A stretch of 64,000 nt of DNA from Planococcus chinensis (GCF_020071995.1 NZ_JABWTK010000005.1:62001-126000), one strand, 5' to 3'. Positions 16,839-25,430 are shown, counted from the first letter of the stretch. Notes: a model not told the origin generated them from the letters alone. Numbers and translations: made by a program.

Positions 16839-17573
16839 ATGCTGACGGCATACTTTGAAAAAGCACGCGAACGGCTGCGGCTTGTCGAAGAACAGGAAGC
16901 TGAAGCGATGGCCGAAGCGGCAAGAAAAGTGGCAATAGCTATCCAAAACGGAGGCATTATCCAGCTTTTCGGCTGCGGCCATTCCCACATTCTCACCGAG
17001 GAAGTTTTCTACCGGGCAGGCGGGCTCGTTCCGGTCAAGCCGATTTTCATTGAAGCGCTGATGCTTCATGAAGGCGCAGTCCGTTCTTCGCAGCTTGAGC
17101 GGCGAAACGACTACGCCGAAGAAGTACTGGCGGAGCAGGATTTTCGTCCGGAAGACGTGGTGTTTGTATTGTCCACATCCGGACGCAATCCCGTGCCAAT
17201 CGATTTCGCTTTGGCAGCCAGCGAAGCCGGTGCATTCACCATTGCACTGACGTCGCTGGAATACGCCAACAGCCAAACATCGCGGCACCGGAGCGGCAAA
17301 CACCTGCACGATGCCGTGGATCTTGCCATCAACAACCATTCCGTAGTGGGTGATGCCGTACTCCAAACAGAAAACGTCCAAGTGCCTTTTGGTCCGACTT
17401 CGACCGTAGTTGGCGCCACCATCCTGAACGCCATATTCGCTGAAGCAATCCAGCAAATGGCCGACAACAGTTTCGAGCCGCCGGTTTTCCTCAGCGGCAA
17501 TATCGACGGCGCCGACGACCACAACAACCGCCTGATTGAAAAATACAAAGAGCGCATTGCGGCGTTGGCATGA
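16839..17573 (+). CDS. SIS-domain phosphosugar-binding protein (UPF0309-like)
   Basis: A 244-residue soluble protein made almost entirely of a SIS domain. It shows a helical N-terminus (1-35), IQLFGCGHSHILTEE and VLSTSGRNPVPIDFALAA. SIS domains bind sugar phosphates as isomerases or sensors. It resembles UPF0309 proteins found beside amino-sugar genes. Being last in the nag operon, before a strong terminator, it probably acts on an amino-sugar phosphate, but its reaction is not known from sequence. Confidence 0.8.
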   Translation: MLTAYFEKARERLRLVEEQEAEAMAEAARKVAIAIQNGGIIQLFGCGHSHILTEEVFYRAGGLVPVKPIFIEALMLHEGAVRSSQLERRNDYAEEVLAEQDFRPEDVVFVLSTSGRNPVPIDFALAASEAGAFTIALTSLEYANSQTSRHRSGKHLHDAVDLAINNHSVVGDAVLQTENVQVPFGPTSTVVGATILNAIFAEAIQQMADNSFEPPVFLSGNIDGADDHNNRLIEKYKERIAALA

Positions 17574-17578
17574 GAAGC

Positions 17579-17616
17579 AGCAGATTCCAAGCAACTACTT
17601 GGAATCTGTTTTTTTT
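17579..17616 (+). terminator. Terminator of the nag operon
   Basis: The perfect 11-bp stem CAGATTCCAAG/CTTGGAATCTG is followed by eight T residues. Confidence 0.93.
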
Positions 17617-17640
17617 GCTTTTCAAGTGAAAACGGAGCAG

Positions 17641-17700
17641 CGCGAATAAATCCTCAGCAACGCGAGCAAATTTTCACAAGCACGAATAAACCCGGTTGTG
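17641..17700. repeat. Short 20-bp-period intergenic array (three units)
   Basis: CGCGAATAAA, CGCGAGCAAA and CACGAATAAA begin at 17641, 17661 and 17681, an exact 20-bp period with degenerate spacers. Confidence 0.6.
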
Positions 17701-17734
17701 CTACTATATAAAGTAAATCTAAGGGGGAAATGGC

Positions 17735-18298
17735 ATGTTTATACATAAAATTGACGATGAGTTGGCGTTGAAACTTCCGGAACTGAAAGACGCAGAGCGG
17801 ATTTTCGAATTGACGGACAGCTCGCGCGAGTATTTGAAAGAATGGCTTCCGTGGGTGGATTTCACTGCGAAAGTAGAAGACACGCAGGATTTTATTAAAG
17901 CAGGCAGAAGCAATTTCGCAGAAGGCAAAACCTTGAACGCCGCTATTTTGTTTGAAGGGGAAATCGTGGGGATGGGCGGTTTCAACAGCATCAGCCAGGC
18001 GAACAAAGCGGCTTCGATCGGCTATTGGCTTGCGCCGCAATATCAGGGCCATGGCATCATGACGCGCGTCGTAAAAGCATTTACCGAATATGCATTTGAC
18101 GAGTTGAAGCTGAACAGAGTGGAAATCCGCGCCGCTGTCGGCAACCAGAAAAGCCGCAGCATCCCAGAGCGCCTTGGCTATGTAGAGGAAGGCACCATCC
18201 GCCAGGCAGAATGGCTGTACGACCATTACGTTGACCACGTCGTTTACGGCATGCTGGCCGAAGAGTGGCACAATCGAATAAAAAACACCCAGCAATAA
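17735..18298 (+). CDS. GNAT acetyltransferase, RimJ/RimL (YdaF) type
   Basis: A 187-residue N-acetyltransferase similar to RimL/YdaF proteins, which acetylate ribosomal protein N-termini or small molecules. The GNAT fold is visible with IGYWLAPQYQGHGIMTRVV (acetyl-CoA loop) near residues 92-110 and the C-terminal NQKSRSIPERLGYVEEG strand. Start follows AAGGGGG. It is monocistronic, facing the small csbD-like gene on the other strand. The true substrate is unknown. Confidence 0.85.
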   Translation: MFIHKIDDELALKLPELKDAERIFELTDSSREYLKEWLPWVDFTAKVEDTQDFIKAGRSNFAEGKTLNAAILFEGEIVGMGGFNSISQANKAASIGYWLAPQYQGHGIMTRVVKAFTEYAFDELKLNRVEIRAAVGNQKSRSIPERLGYVEEGTIRQAEWLYDHYVDHVVYGMLAEEWHNRIKNTQQ

Positions 18299-18313
18299 GC
18301 TGGATGTTGGAAG

Positions 18314-18493
18314 TTAAGAACCGCGTTTCAGTTTTCCGATGGTCTTTTGGAATTTGCCTTTGGTCTTGTCGAACTTTCCTTCATTCTGCAGGCGCGGATT
18401 GTCTGTAGCATTGCCGACTTGATCTTTGACCTCACCTTTTGTCCGGCTGACGACGCTTTTCAGTTTGTCTGAGAACCCTTTGTCACGGGCCAT
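18314..18493 (-). CDS. CsbD-family small stress protein
   Basis: A 59-residue hydrophilic protein reading MARDKGFSDKL, then KGEVKDQVGNATDNPRLQNE and KFDKTKGKFQK. This is the CsbD pattern of short charged repeats rich in Lys, Asp and Gly. CsbD proteins are general-stress products of unknown biochemical role. The start follows AGGAGG, and a sigma-B-like promoter lies upstream (18530-18555), fitting known csbD control. It is divergent from the exonuclease gene. Confidence 0.87.
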   Translation of the reverse strand: MARDKGFSDKLKSVVSRTKGEVKDQVGNATDNPRLQNEGKFDKTKGKFQKTIGKLKRGS

Positions 18494-18529
18494 TTTAGAC
18501 GCCTCCTATTGAAGTTTCTTACTCTTTGT

Positions 18530-18555
18530 ATAGCACCAGAACGGAAATTTTAAAC
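18530..18555 (-). promoter_or_regulatory. Sigma-B-like promoter of the csbD gene
   Basis: On the minus strand GTTTAA, a 14-bp spacer and TGCTAT resemble the sigma-B consensus GTTTAA-N12-14-GGGTAT, with a perfect -35 and four of six in the -10. Confidence 0.6.
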
Positions 18556-18602
18556 TTTTTCCGGTACAATGGAGAGAAAGTTTAATTGGAAGGAGGGACG
18601 GC

Positions 18603-19217
18603 ATGGAAAAACGAGACCCGAGACAGATTCTGGAACAGAAAATGCGGGAAACCCGCCCAAAATGGACGCGGAACCAGGCGCCGAGCCCGAAGAAATACAA
18701 ACCGAGCATGGAACTGGTGGAAAATTACGTCGTCCTGGATTTTGAAACAACCGGCCTGCGGGCAGGAAGCGATAAAATCATCCAGATTGGGGCAGTGAAA
18801 TACATCGGCCACAACCGGGAAGACACGATGTACTTGCTGATCAATCCGGAACAATACATTTCTCCGACCATTACGCGCATCACCGGCATTAAAAACCAAG
18901 ACGTCCAGGATGCGCCGACAATTGACGAAGTGGCGCACGACTTGATCGAGTTTATCGAAGGGCTGCCGCTCGTGGCGCACAACGCACCGTTTGATATGGG
19001 CTTTTTGTATGCCCTCGATAAAATCACGCCGATTCCGGAGTACACGGTCATCGATACAGTGAAGCTGGCGCGGAAAGTCATCCGCGAAACACCGAACCAT
19101 AAGCTGGGAACTTTAGCGCAATACCTGCAGCTTGAGCACAATGCCCACGATGCATTAGGCGATTGCCTGGTGACAGCGGAAATCTACCAGTATTGCATCA
19201 GCCGAATGAAACGATAA
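18603..19217 (+). CDS. DEDDh 3'-5' exonuclease (DnaQ epsilon-like)
   Basis: The 204-residue protein carries the three exonuclease motifs: DFETTG (Exo I, near residue 45), HNAPFD (Exo II, near 122) and HDALGD (Exo III with the DEDDh His, near 180). It resembles stand-alone epsilon-like exonucleases that proofread or process DNA or RNA ends. An additional basic N-terminus of about 35 residues precedes the fold. The start follows AAGGAGGG. A terminator lies directly after the stop. Confidence 0.9.
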   Translation: MEKRDPRQILEQKMRETRPKWTRNQAPSPKKYKPSMELVENYVVLDFETTGLRAGSDKIIQIGAVKYIGHNREDTMYLLINPEQYISPTITRITGIKNQDVQDAPTIDEVAHDLIEFIEGLPLVAHNAPFDMGFLYALDKITPIPEYTVIDTVKLARKVIRETPNHKLGTLAQYLQLEHNAHDALGDCLVTAEIYQYCISRMKR

Positions 19218-19220
19218 GAG

Positions 19221-19248
19221 CAATCTCCTTAGTGGAGATTGTTTTTTT
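19221..19248 (+). terminator. Terminator after exonuclease gene
   Basis: CAATCTCC/GGAGATTG stem with a TTAGT loop, followed by seven T residues. Confidence 0.9.
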
Positions 19249-19332
19249 ATTGCCTAAGCGGCTGTGAATCAGAGCGGAAAAGAGTAAAATACAGAGTAAT
19301 CACGCATTCGTTTTTGAAATGGGGGCTTGTCC

Positions 19333-20058
19333 ATGAACGCCAGCATTGAGTTGAAAAACGTCAGCAAAAGCTTCGGCAAGAAAACCGTGTTGCAGGAAAT
19401 CAATTTGTCGATTGCGGAAGGCCGGATTTACGGATTGATCGGACCATCGGGATCGGGAAAGACCACTTTGGTGAAAATGATCGTCGGCATTGATGCACCG
19501 GATTCAGGTACGGTCCGGGTGCTCGATGTGAAAGTCCCGGATCTGGAATTGCTGAATGAGATTGGCTATATGGCGCAGTCTGATGCCTTGTATCCCGAGC
19601 TCACCGGCAAGGAAAACCTGGACTTTTTTGCATCGCTGTATCCGATGAAAAAATTCCATATGAAAAAACGCATTGCCTATGCGGCGGACCTGGTCAAACT
19701 GTCTGGTGACCTTGGAAAGAAAGTATCGGCTTATTCAGGCGGCATGAAGCGCAGGCTGTCGCTCGCGATTGCATTGGTGCACGATCCGAAAATCCTGATT
19801 CTTGATGAACCGACAGTGGGGATTGATCCGGAACTGCGCGTAGCCATCTGGAACGAATTGTTTCATTTGAAAAGCGAACAGCAAAAAACCATCCTCATCA
19901 CGACGCATGTCATGGACGAAGCGGAAAAATGCGACCAGGTGGCAATGGTGCGGGACGGTGCCATTTTGGCGAGCGGCACACCAGCTGAATTGAAGCGCCA
20001 TTACGGCGTCGATCAATTAGAAGAAGCCTTCCTAAAAGCGGGGAGGGAGCAGCGATGA
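19333..20058 (+). CDS. ABC transporter ATP-binding protein
   Basis: A 241-residue nucleotide-binding subunit with Walker A GPSGSGKTTL (near 38), signature YSGGMKRRLSLA, Walker B ILILDEPTVGID and the switch His in TTHVMDEAE. It belongs to the ABC-2 exporter group (antibiotic, lipid or sodium export types). The ATG at 19333 has good spacing from GGGGG; a TTG two codons earlier is less likely. It overlaps the permease gene by four bases. Confidence 0.92.
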   Translation: MNASIELKNVSKSFGKKTVLQEINLSIAEGRIYGLIGPSGSGKTTLVKMIVGIDAPDSGTVRVLDVKVPDLELLNEIGYMAQSDALYPELTGKENLDFFASLYPMKKFHMKKRIAYAADLVKLSGDLGKKVSAYSGGMKRRLSLAIALVHDPKILILDEPTVGIDPELRVAIWNELFHLKSEQQKTILITTHVMDEAEKCDQVAMVRDGAILASGTPAELKRHYGVDQLEEAFLKAGREQR

Positions 20059-21077
20059 GAATTGCCGCGTTGGTGCGCCGGATTATCAAACAAATGCTGC
20101 GGGACAAGCGGACCTTGGCGTTGCTGTTTCTTGCGCCGTTATTTGTCCTGACGCTCATGTACTTCTTTTTCAACGGCAACACGGTTCAGCCGGAACTTGG
20201 GACAGTGGATGTTCCGGAATCGTTGGCTATGGCTCTGGAAGAAAGAGGGATGATCATCACCTCTTACGGCCAAGCGACGGAAGAAACGGTGATAGAAGAA
20301 GATTTGGACGGCTTGCTGGCATTGGAAAGCGGCAGGATGACTTTAACCTTGCTGAATGACGATCCGTCGCTGGCGAAAAATTTGCTGGCGCATGTCAGCC
20401 AGACGGTTTTGCTGGCTTCTGGACAAACTCAGCCCATACCGCTCGAAACCGCGTATATTTACGGCAGCAGCGACACGGAATTTTTCGATGTGCTGTCGCC
20501 GGTATTAATCGGCTTTTTTGTGTTCTTTTTCGTCTTTTTGATTTCCGGGATCGGCTTGTTAAAGGAACGGGTATCCGGTACGCTGGAGCGTTTGATGGCG
20601 ACGCCCATCCGCAAAGGAGAGCTGATTGCGGCCTATTTAATCGGATTTGGCATTTTCGCGGTCATTCAGACGGTCATTGTGGTGGCGTTTTCGATTACGG
20701 TGCTGGATGTGGTCTTGGTCGGCTCGGTGTGGCATGTGCTTCTCATCAATTTACTGCTGGCATTAGTGGCATTATCGCTCGGTATTTTATTGTCGACCTT
20801 TGCATCTTCTGAATTCCAGATGGTCCAATTCATCCCGATTGTGGTCGTGCCGCAAATCTTTTTTGCCGGCATTTTCCCGGTCGAAGGGCTGGCAGACTGG
20901 CTGCAGGCAATCGGCCGCATCATGCCGATCTACTATGCGGCGGACGCCTTGAAAGCGGTCATGTACAAAGGGCAGGGCTTCCATGAAATCAGCGGCGACC
21001 TGCTGGCATTGGTGATTTTTGCGTCCGTCTTTATTGTGCTGAATCTTGTGGTATTGAGAAGACATCGGAAATTGTAA
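20055..21077 (+). CDS. ABC-2 type exporter permease
   Basis: A 340-residue membrane protein with one N-terminal membrane helix (about 25-40), an extracytoplasmic domain (about 42-150) and five helices in the second half, including GFFVFFFVFLISGIG and the ABC-2 signature region ERVSGTLERLMATPIRKGE. It partners the ATPase encoded just upstream with an ATGA overlap. The exported substrate cannot be told from sequence; drug or toxic-compound efflux is common in this group. Confidence 0.9.
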   Translation: MRIAALVRRIIKQMLRDKRTLALLFLAPLFVLTLMYFFFNGNTVQPELGTVDVPESLAMALEERGMIITSYGQATEETVIEEDLDGLLALESGRMTLTLLNDDPSLAKNLLAHVSQTVLLASGQTQPIPLETAYIYGSSDTEFFDVLSPVLIGFFVFFFVFLISGIGLLKERVSGTLERLMATPIRKGELIAAYLIGFGIFAVIQTVIVVAFSITVLDVVLVGSVWHVLLINLLLALVALSLGILLSTFASSEFQMVQFIPIVVVPQIFFAGIFPVEGLADWLQAIGRIMPIYYAADALKAVMYKGQGFHEISGDLLALVIFASVFIVLNLVVLRRHRKL

Positions 21078-21158
21078 CGGCTTGATTGGACTTTCTGTAT
21101 TTTGGAAGTTAGGAAGAACCCTTCCAAAAGGAGGGGAAGAACAAGGGAGACATGCACA

Positions 21159-21911
21159 TTGCTGAATTACTACAGTAAATTATCGACAGAAGTATACGAC
21201 CTGGACAAACCGGTCGGCAGTTCGTTCGGCGATATCGAGTATTATCTGGAGCGGCTGAAAGGAACAGCTGGGCGGATTTTGGAACCGGCGGTTGGCACCG
21301 GTCGCATGATGATTCCGCTGCTCCAAGCCGGATTTGAAGTGGACGGCTTTGATGTATCGCCGGAAATGCTTGCGAAGTGCCGGGACAATTGCCGTATAAG
21401 AGGGCTCCATCCTGAACTGTTTGAAGAACGGATGGAGTCGTTTACAGCTGGCCGGAAATACGGGGCGATCATTCTTCCGACCGGCACGTTTCTGCTGCTG
21501 CATGAACGGGAGCAATCGCTGCAAGCTTTACACAACTTCCATCATCACCTGGAAAACGGCGGCCGGTTCATCGTTGATTTGTATTTGCCGGGGAATATCG
21601 AGCTGGAGAAAAGTTCGACGCGCACGTGGAGCCTCGAAAATGGGGACATCATGACGCTGGAAAGCAAAAAAGTTGAAGTGGATTGGGTCAACCAATACAC
21701 CATTTCACACAACCGCTACGAAAAGTGGCGGGACGGCAAGCTGATCGAAACTGAACTGGAGCGCTTTCCGATGCGCTGGTACGGTGTAGCGGAATTTAAG
21801 CTGCTGCTGGAACAGATCGGATTTACGGCTATCACGCTTTCAACCGATTACCGGTACAGGGAGTCTCCGACTGGAGCGGGGCAGTGCATCACGTTTGAAG
21901 CGATGAAATAA
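21159..21911 (+). CDS. Class I SAM-dependent methyltransferase
   Basis: The 250-residue protein begins LNYYSKLSTEVYDLDKP and has the SAM-binding motif ILEPAVGTGRMMIPL (near 40), the acidic loop DGFDVSPEM and IILPTGTFLLL. The frame is open upstream, but the TTG at 21159 has a good site (AAGGGAG) and the N-terminus usual for this family. It follows the ABC exporter by 81 bp. The methylated substrate is unknown. Confidence 0.85.
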   Translation: MLNYYSKLSTEVYDLDKPVGSSFGDIEYYLERLKGTAGRILEPAVGTGRMMIPLLQAGFEVDGFDVSPEMLAKCRDNCRIRGLHPELFEERMESFTAGRKYGAIILPTGTFLLLHEREQSLQALHNFHHHLENGGRFIVDLYLPGNIELEKSSTRTWSLENGDIMTLESKKVEVDWVNQYTISHNRYEKWRDGKLIETELERFPMRWYGVAEFKLLLEQIGFTAITLSTDYRYRESPTGAGQCITFEAMK

Positions 21912-21979
21912 AACGGTGATTCGGAGCGTAAGGAGATAAATGTTAGGTGTAATCAACCCGAACATGGGGATAACCAACA

Positions 21980-22010
21980 AAAAAGGATGGCCCCGGGAGC
22001 CATCCTTTTT
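21980..22010. terminator. Bidirectional terminator between methyltransferase and DUF1801 genes
   Basis: AAAAAGGATGGC/GCCATCCTTTTT stem with A and T runs on both sides, between convergent genes. Confidence 0.92.
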
Positions 22011-22365
22011 AGCGCTGATTAAAATCAATCGCTTCCCAAATTAAGTTTTTGAACGGTCCCGGCTGGATGTCGGCAAGCTTCCGGACGCGGATATGGCGCA
22101 TCTTCGTGCCGTCGCCTTCAAGCAGGCCTTCCCGGTCATCCAGTTGGGCGCCTTGGTAAAAGCCGAAATTGATATGGCTTTTAGCGGTTTGCAAGTAGCA
22201 TACCAAGCCGTCGCGTGAATAAGAAGGTTTGCCCCATTTGATTTCTTCGGTCATGCTCTCGGAAACTTCGAAAATCAAGCCTCGCAATTCCATTGCCAGT
22301 TGCTGGACATGCTCTGGAAGTTCTTCGATGTATTGGTCGACTGCTGGATTAAGCTGTACGTTCAT
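22009..22365 (-). CDS. DUF1801-domain protein
   Basis: The 118-residue protein matches the DUF1801 (YdhG/YjbR-like) fold, with the features EEIKWGKPSYS and HINFGFYQGAQL. Some members have been proposed as intracellular iron chaperones, but function is uncertain. The gene lies 12 bp after the XRE-cupin regulator on the same strand, so the two are probably co-transcribed. Its end abuts the bidirectional terminator. Confidence 0.82.
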   Translation of the reverse strand: MNVQLNPAVDQYIEELPEHVQQLAMELRGLIFEVSESMTEEIKWGKPSYSRDGLVCYLQTAKSHINFGFYQGAQLDDREGLLEGDGTKMRHIRVRKLADIQPGPFKNLIWEAIDFNQR

Positions 22366-22377
22366 CGGACACTCTCC

Positions 22378-22905
22378 TCATTTCGTTTTGGATGAAACCA
22401 CCAGAAAGCGCACGTCGCGGTCGGTCAGATTGAACCAGTAATGCGTTTGGCGCGCATCGAACATCGTCGATTGCTGTTCGCCGAGTTCATATTGCCGGCC
22501 GTCCACTTCGACAGTCAATACACCTTCCACGACGAAAATAAATTCATAGCCGTGATGGGAAAACGCATTGCCTTCGTTTTCCCCGGGATGCAACGTGACA
22601 AGAATCGGAGAAAAGTCCGCTTCTTCCACGCCATTCGATAAGTCCTTATAATAAAACCGTTCCAGCCGCATTGCCAGCTCATCCCGTTCAGTATCGCCTT
22701 CAGCAAAGAATGCACTGGGATCCACATTCAAAGCATCGGAAATCTTCCGCAGCGATTCCAGCGTGACGCTTGATTTTCCCCGTTCCACTTGAGACAGGAA
22801 ACTGATGGACACACCGGTTTCATCAGCCAATTCTTTTAATGTCATTTTTCGCTTTTTGCGAAGATCTTTCAGCGTAAAGCCAATTGAACTCGTTGGCATA
22901 ACCAT
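22378..22905 (-). CDS. XRE-family regulator with cupin domain
   Basis: The 175-residue regulator has an N-terminal HTH_XRE domain (about 10-65, with LKELADETGVSISFLSQVERG) and a C-terminal cupin_2 domain (about 100-172, with GYEFIFVVEGVLTVEVDG) that usually binds a small effector. It is divergent from an MHS transporter and an ornithine-cyclodeaminase-like gene, so it is the likely local repressor. ATGs at 22905 and 22899 are both possible; GGGG spacing slightly favours 22899. Confidence 0.9.
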   Translation of the reverse strand: MVMPTSSIGFTLKDLRKKRKMTLKELADETGVSISFLSQVERGKSSVTLESLRKISDALNVDPSAFFAEGDTERDELAMRLERFYYKDLSNGVEEADFSPILVTLHPGENEGNAFSHHGYEFIFVVEGVLTVEVDGRQYELGEQQSTMFDARQTHYWFNLTDRDVRFLVVSSKTK

Positions 22906-23011
22906 TCCCCGCCTTACTCTAATCGTTCTATCCTTTTCATCAGTCTGCTTTCAAACTGAAGTTCCCTTTATCATAACGTACTTGCTAAAAGCCCACCACT
23001 GAAAAAAGTCG

Positions 23012-23040
23012 TTGACAGAAAATTTGGAACTGAATAAGAT
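23012..23040 (+). promoter_or_regulatory. Sigma-A promoter of the transporter operon
   Basis: A perfect TTGACA, a 17-bp spacer and TAAGAT. This is one of the strongest promoters in the window. Confidence 0.87.
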
Positions 23041-23054
23041 AGGAACATGGGAGA

Positions 23055-23075
23055 AATTGAAGTGCTACTTCAATT
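23055..23075. promoter_or_regulatory. Palindromic operator candidate downstream of the promoter
   Basis: AATTGAAGT, GCT, ACTTCAATT: a perfect 9-3-9 inverted repeat about 15 bp after the -10 box. It would suit the divergent XRE-cupin regulator as a roadblock site. Confidence 0.6.
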
Positions 23076-23100
23076 CGAATAAACACAAGGGGGAGTCAGT

Positions 23101-24405
23101 TTGGACAAGAAGCAAACACGGCGGGTATTGACGGCAAGTTTAGTGGGAAGTTCGATTGAATGGTTTGATTATTTTTTATATGGAACAATGGCAGCACTTG
23201 TATTTAACCAATTATTTTTCGTCAACGAGGACCCGACAGTCGGGCTGATGCTCGCTTACGCCTCATTTGCATTATCGTTCTTCATCCGTCCGTTTGGCGG
23301 CATCATCTTCAGCCATATCGGCGACCGCATTGGGCGCAAGAAAACCTTGGTCATTACGCTAAGCTTGATGGGGCTTGCCACATTTGGCATGGGTCTGCTG
23401 CCGACCTATCAGGCAATCGGCATTTGGGCACCCATCCTATTGATCACGCTGCGTTTGGTGCAAGGCCTTGGAATCGGCGGCGAATGGGGAGGGGCGCTGT
23501 TGCTTGCGACGGAATACGCACCGCCTGAAAGACGCGGATTTTTCGGCAGCATTCCGCAAATGGGCGTTACGATCGGGATGGTCATGGGAACGCTGGCGCT
23601 TTGGATCATGACGTTGCTGCCGAACGGGGCATTCATGACATGGGGCTGGCGCGTGCCGTTCATCTTGAGCGCATTCCTGGTTATTTTCGGTTTATGGATC
23701 CGTAAAGGCATCGATGAAACACCGGAATTCAAAGCTGTACAGGCATCGGGCGAAATTCCGAAACTGCCGATTGTTGATACGCTGAAATACCACTGGCGCG
23801 AAGTGCTGATTGCAATTGGAGCGAAAGTGGTGGAAACCGCCCCATTCTATATTTTCGGGACGTTCGTAGTATCGTACGCCACCACGAATCTTGGCTTTTC
23901 GCAAACTGCGACTTTGGGTTCGGTAATGATTGCGACAGTCATCACGACGATTTTGATTCCGATTATGGGCTCGCTGTCCGATAAAATTGGACGCAAGAAA
24001 ATGTATATTGCCGGAGCAGTGGCGATGGCTCTTTACGCGTTCCCGTATTTCTGGATGCTGCACCAAGGCTCCGTCCTGTTGCTGGTCGTAGCAACCATTA
24101 TCGGCCTGGGCATTATCTGGGCACCGATTACTGCCGTTCTCGGCACCATGTTTTCGGAAATTTTTGACGCCAAAGTCCGCTACACAGGTGTTACACTCGG
24201 CTACCAGATTGGTGCAGCTCTGGCAGGCGGAACAGCACCGCTCGTCGCGACGGCATTGCTTGCAAACTTTGATAATTCATATGTGCCAGTTGCGATTTAC
24301 ATCATCTTCACTGCACTGATCTCACTTGTCTCAATCTGGGCAGTGAAAGATTTGAGCGGCAAACAGCCAGCACCGAAAGTGGCGGCGAAAGAAAGCCGCG
24401 TATAA
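23101..24405 (+). CDS. MFS transporter, metabolite:H+ symporter (MHS) family
   Basis: A 434-residue, 12-helix permease with MHS-family marks: SSIEWFDYFLYG in the first helix, GDRIGRKKTL in the loop between helices 2 and 3, and RLVQGLGIGGEWGGA. Relatives carry shikimate, proline/betaine or dicarboxylates. The start is TTG with the site AAGGGGGAG. It is followed 26 bp later by an ornithine-cyclodeaminase-family gene, so the imported compound may be an amino acid or imine precursor, by inference. Confidence 0.9.
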   Translation: MDKKQTRRVLTASLVGSSIEWFDYFLYGTMAALVFNQLFFVNEDPTVGLMLAYASFALSFFIRPFGGIIFSHIGDRIGRKKTLVITLSLMGLATFGMGLLPTYQAIGIWAPILLITLRLVQGLGIGGEWGGALLLATEYAPPERRGFFGSIPQMGVTIGMVMGTLALWIMTLLPNGAFMTWGWRVPFILSAFLVIFGLWIRKGIDETPEFKAVQASGEIPKLPIVDTLKYHWREVLIAIGAKVVETAPFYIFGTFVVSYATTNLGFSQTATLGSVMIATVITTILIPIMGSLSDKIGRKKMYIAGAVAMALYAFPYFWMLHQGSVLLLVVATIIGLGIIWAPITAVLGTMFSEIFDAKVRYTGVTLGYQIGAALAGGTAPLVATALLANFDNSYVPVAIYIIFTALISLVSIWAVKDLSGKQPAPKVAAKESRV

Positions 24406-24431
24406 GCCGCTTTCTTCAAGGGAGGACAACC

Positions 24432-25415
24432 ATGCTCATCATCAATGAACAACAGATTCAGAAATTGTATAACATGGCAGATGCCATCCAAGACATCACG
24501 GCCATTTTGACGGCAAAACAGCAAGGCAAAATCAACAATCCACACCGTACCGTTTTGGATTTCCCGGAACGCCAGGCATCATCCTTGTATATGCCGAGTG
24601 CCGATTTAGTGGGCGACATCGCCGGCGTGAAAGTGGTCACCATCTTTCCGGAAAACCCGGCGCAAGGAAAACCGACGACACAAGGCATGATCCTATTGTC
24701 GGATGCAACGAACGGTGAACACGTGGCACTCATGACGGCGTCTTACCTGACGCGCTTGCGGACAGGTGCACTAAGCGCCATTGCAACAGAGCGCCTGGCG
24801 AGAACGGATAGCCGCGTCCTGACTGTCATCGGCACAGGGGCGATGGCGTTTGAGCAAGTGCTTGGCGTGCTGGAAGTCCGGGCAATAGAACGCATCATCC
24901 TGGTGAACCGAACGCCTGAAAAAGCGGAGGCTTTCGGCGGAAAACTGAAAGCATTCGGCGTTGAAATTCCTTACGAAGTCGAAACGGATGTTCAGAAGGC
25001 CGTCAAACAAGCAGACATCCTCTGCTGTGCCACGCGTTCCGATAACCCCGTATTTGATGGAAGGGATTTAAAGCCCGGCACCCATATTAACGGCGTCGGC
25101 TCTTATTTGCCAAGCATGCGCGAAGTGGACGAACTCACCGTAGAGCGGGCTGATAAAATCATTGCCGATGATTTAGTTGGCGTAAAAGACGAAGCCGGTG
25201 AACTGATCCATTGTGCAGAAAGCGGGGATTGGTCGTTCGACAATATGTATGCCGAACTTGGCGACCTGGCAGTCGGCGAAAAAGCCGGACGCCAGTCAGC
25301 TGAAGAAATCACGTTCTTTAAATCGGTCGGAGCCGCCTATTTTGATCTCGCTGTCGCAAAAGGGGTTTTTGCAAAAGCGAAAGCATCGGATTCCGGAATA
25401 GAAGTAGAAATGTAA
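24432..25415 (+). CDS. Ornithine cyclodeaminase / mu-crystallin family protein
   Basis: A 327-residue NAD(P)-dependent enzyme with the Rossmann motif [12 protein letters not shown] (near 132), the upstream substrate Arg-rich segment [13 protein letters not shown], and [13 protein letters not shown] and [13 protein letters not shown]. The family includes ornithine cyclodeaminase, alanine dehydrogenase and ketimine reductase, which sequence alone does not separate. Start follows GGAGG. The regulator-transporter-enzyme layout suggests use of one imported amino acid. Its terminator is split by a composite element. Confidence 0.88.
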   Translation: MLIINEQQIQKLYNMADAIQDITAILTAKQQGKINNPHRTVLDFPERQASSLYMPSADLVGDIAGVKVVTIFPENPAQGKPTTQGMILLSDATNGEHVALMTASYLTRLRTGALSAIATERLARTDSRVLTVIGTGAMAFEQVLGVLEVRAIERIILVNRTPEKAEAFGGKLKAFGVEIPYEVETDVQKAVKQADILCCATRSDNPVFDGRDLKPGTHINGVGSYLPSMREVDELTVERADKIIADDLVGVKDEAGELIHCAESGDWSFDNMYAELGDLAVGEKAGRQSAEEITFFKSVGAAYFDLAVAKGVFAKAKASDSGIEVEM

Positions 25416-25416
25416 G

Positions 25417-25430
25417 AGGCTGTCCGCAAA
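25417..25430 (+). repeat. Left direct repeat flanking composite element, locus 2
   Basis: AGGCTGTCCGCAAA is present here, immediately after the stop codon, and again at 25865-25878 as the left arm and loop of the terminator. It also overlaps the expected terminal repeat of the element. Confidence 0.7.

Noticed and set aside
16629-17594. A 321-codon minus-strand frame opposite the HPr and SIS genes
   Set aside because: Antisense shadow of two well-supported genes.
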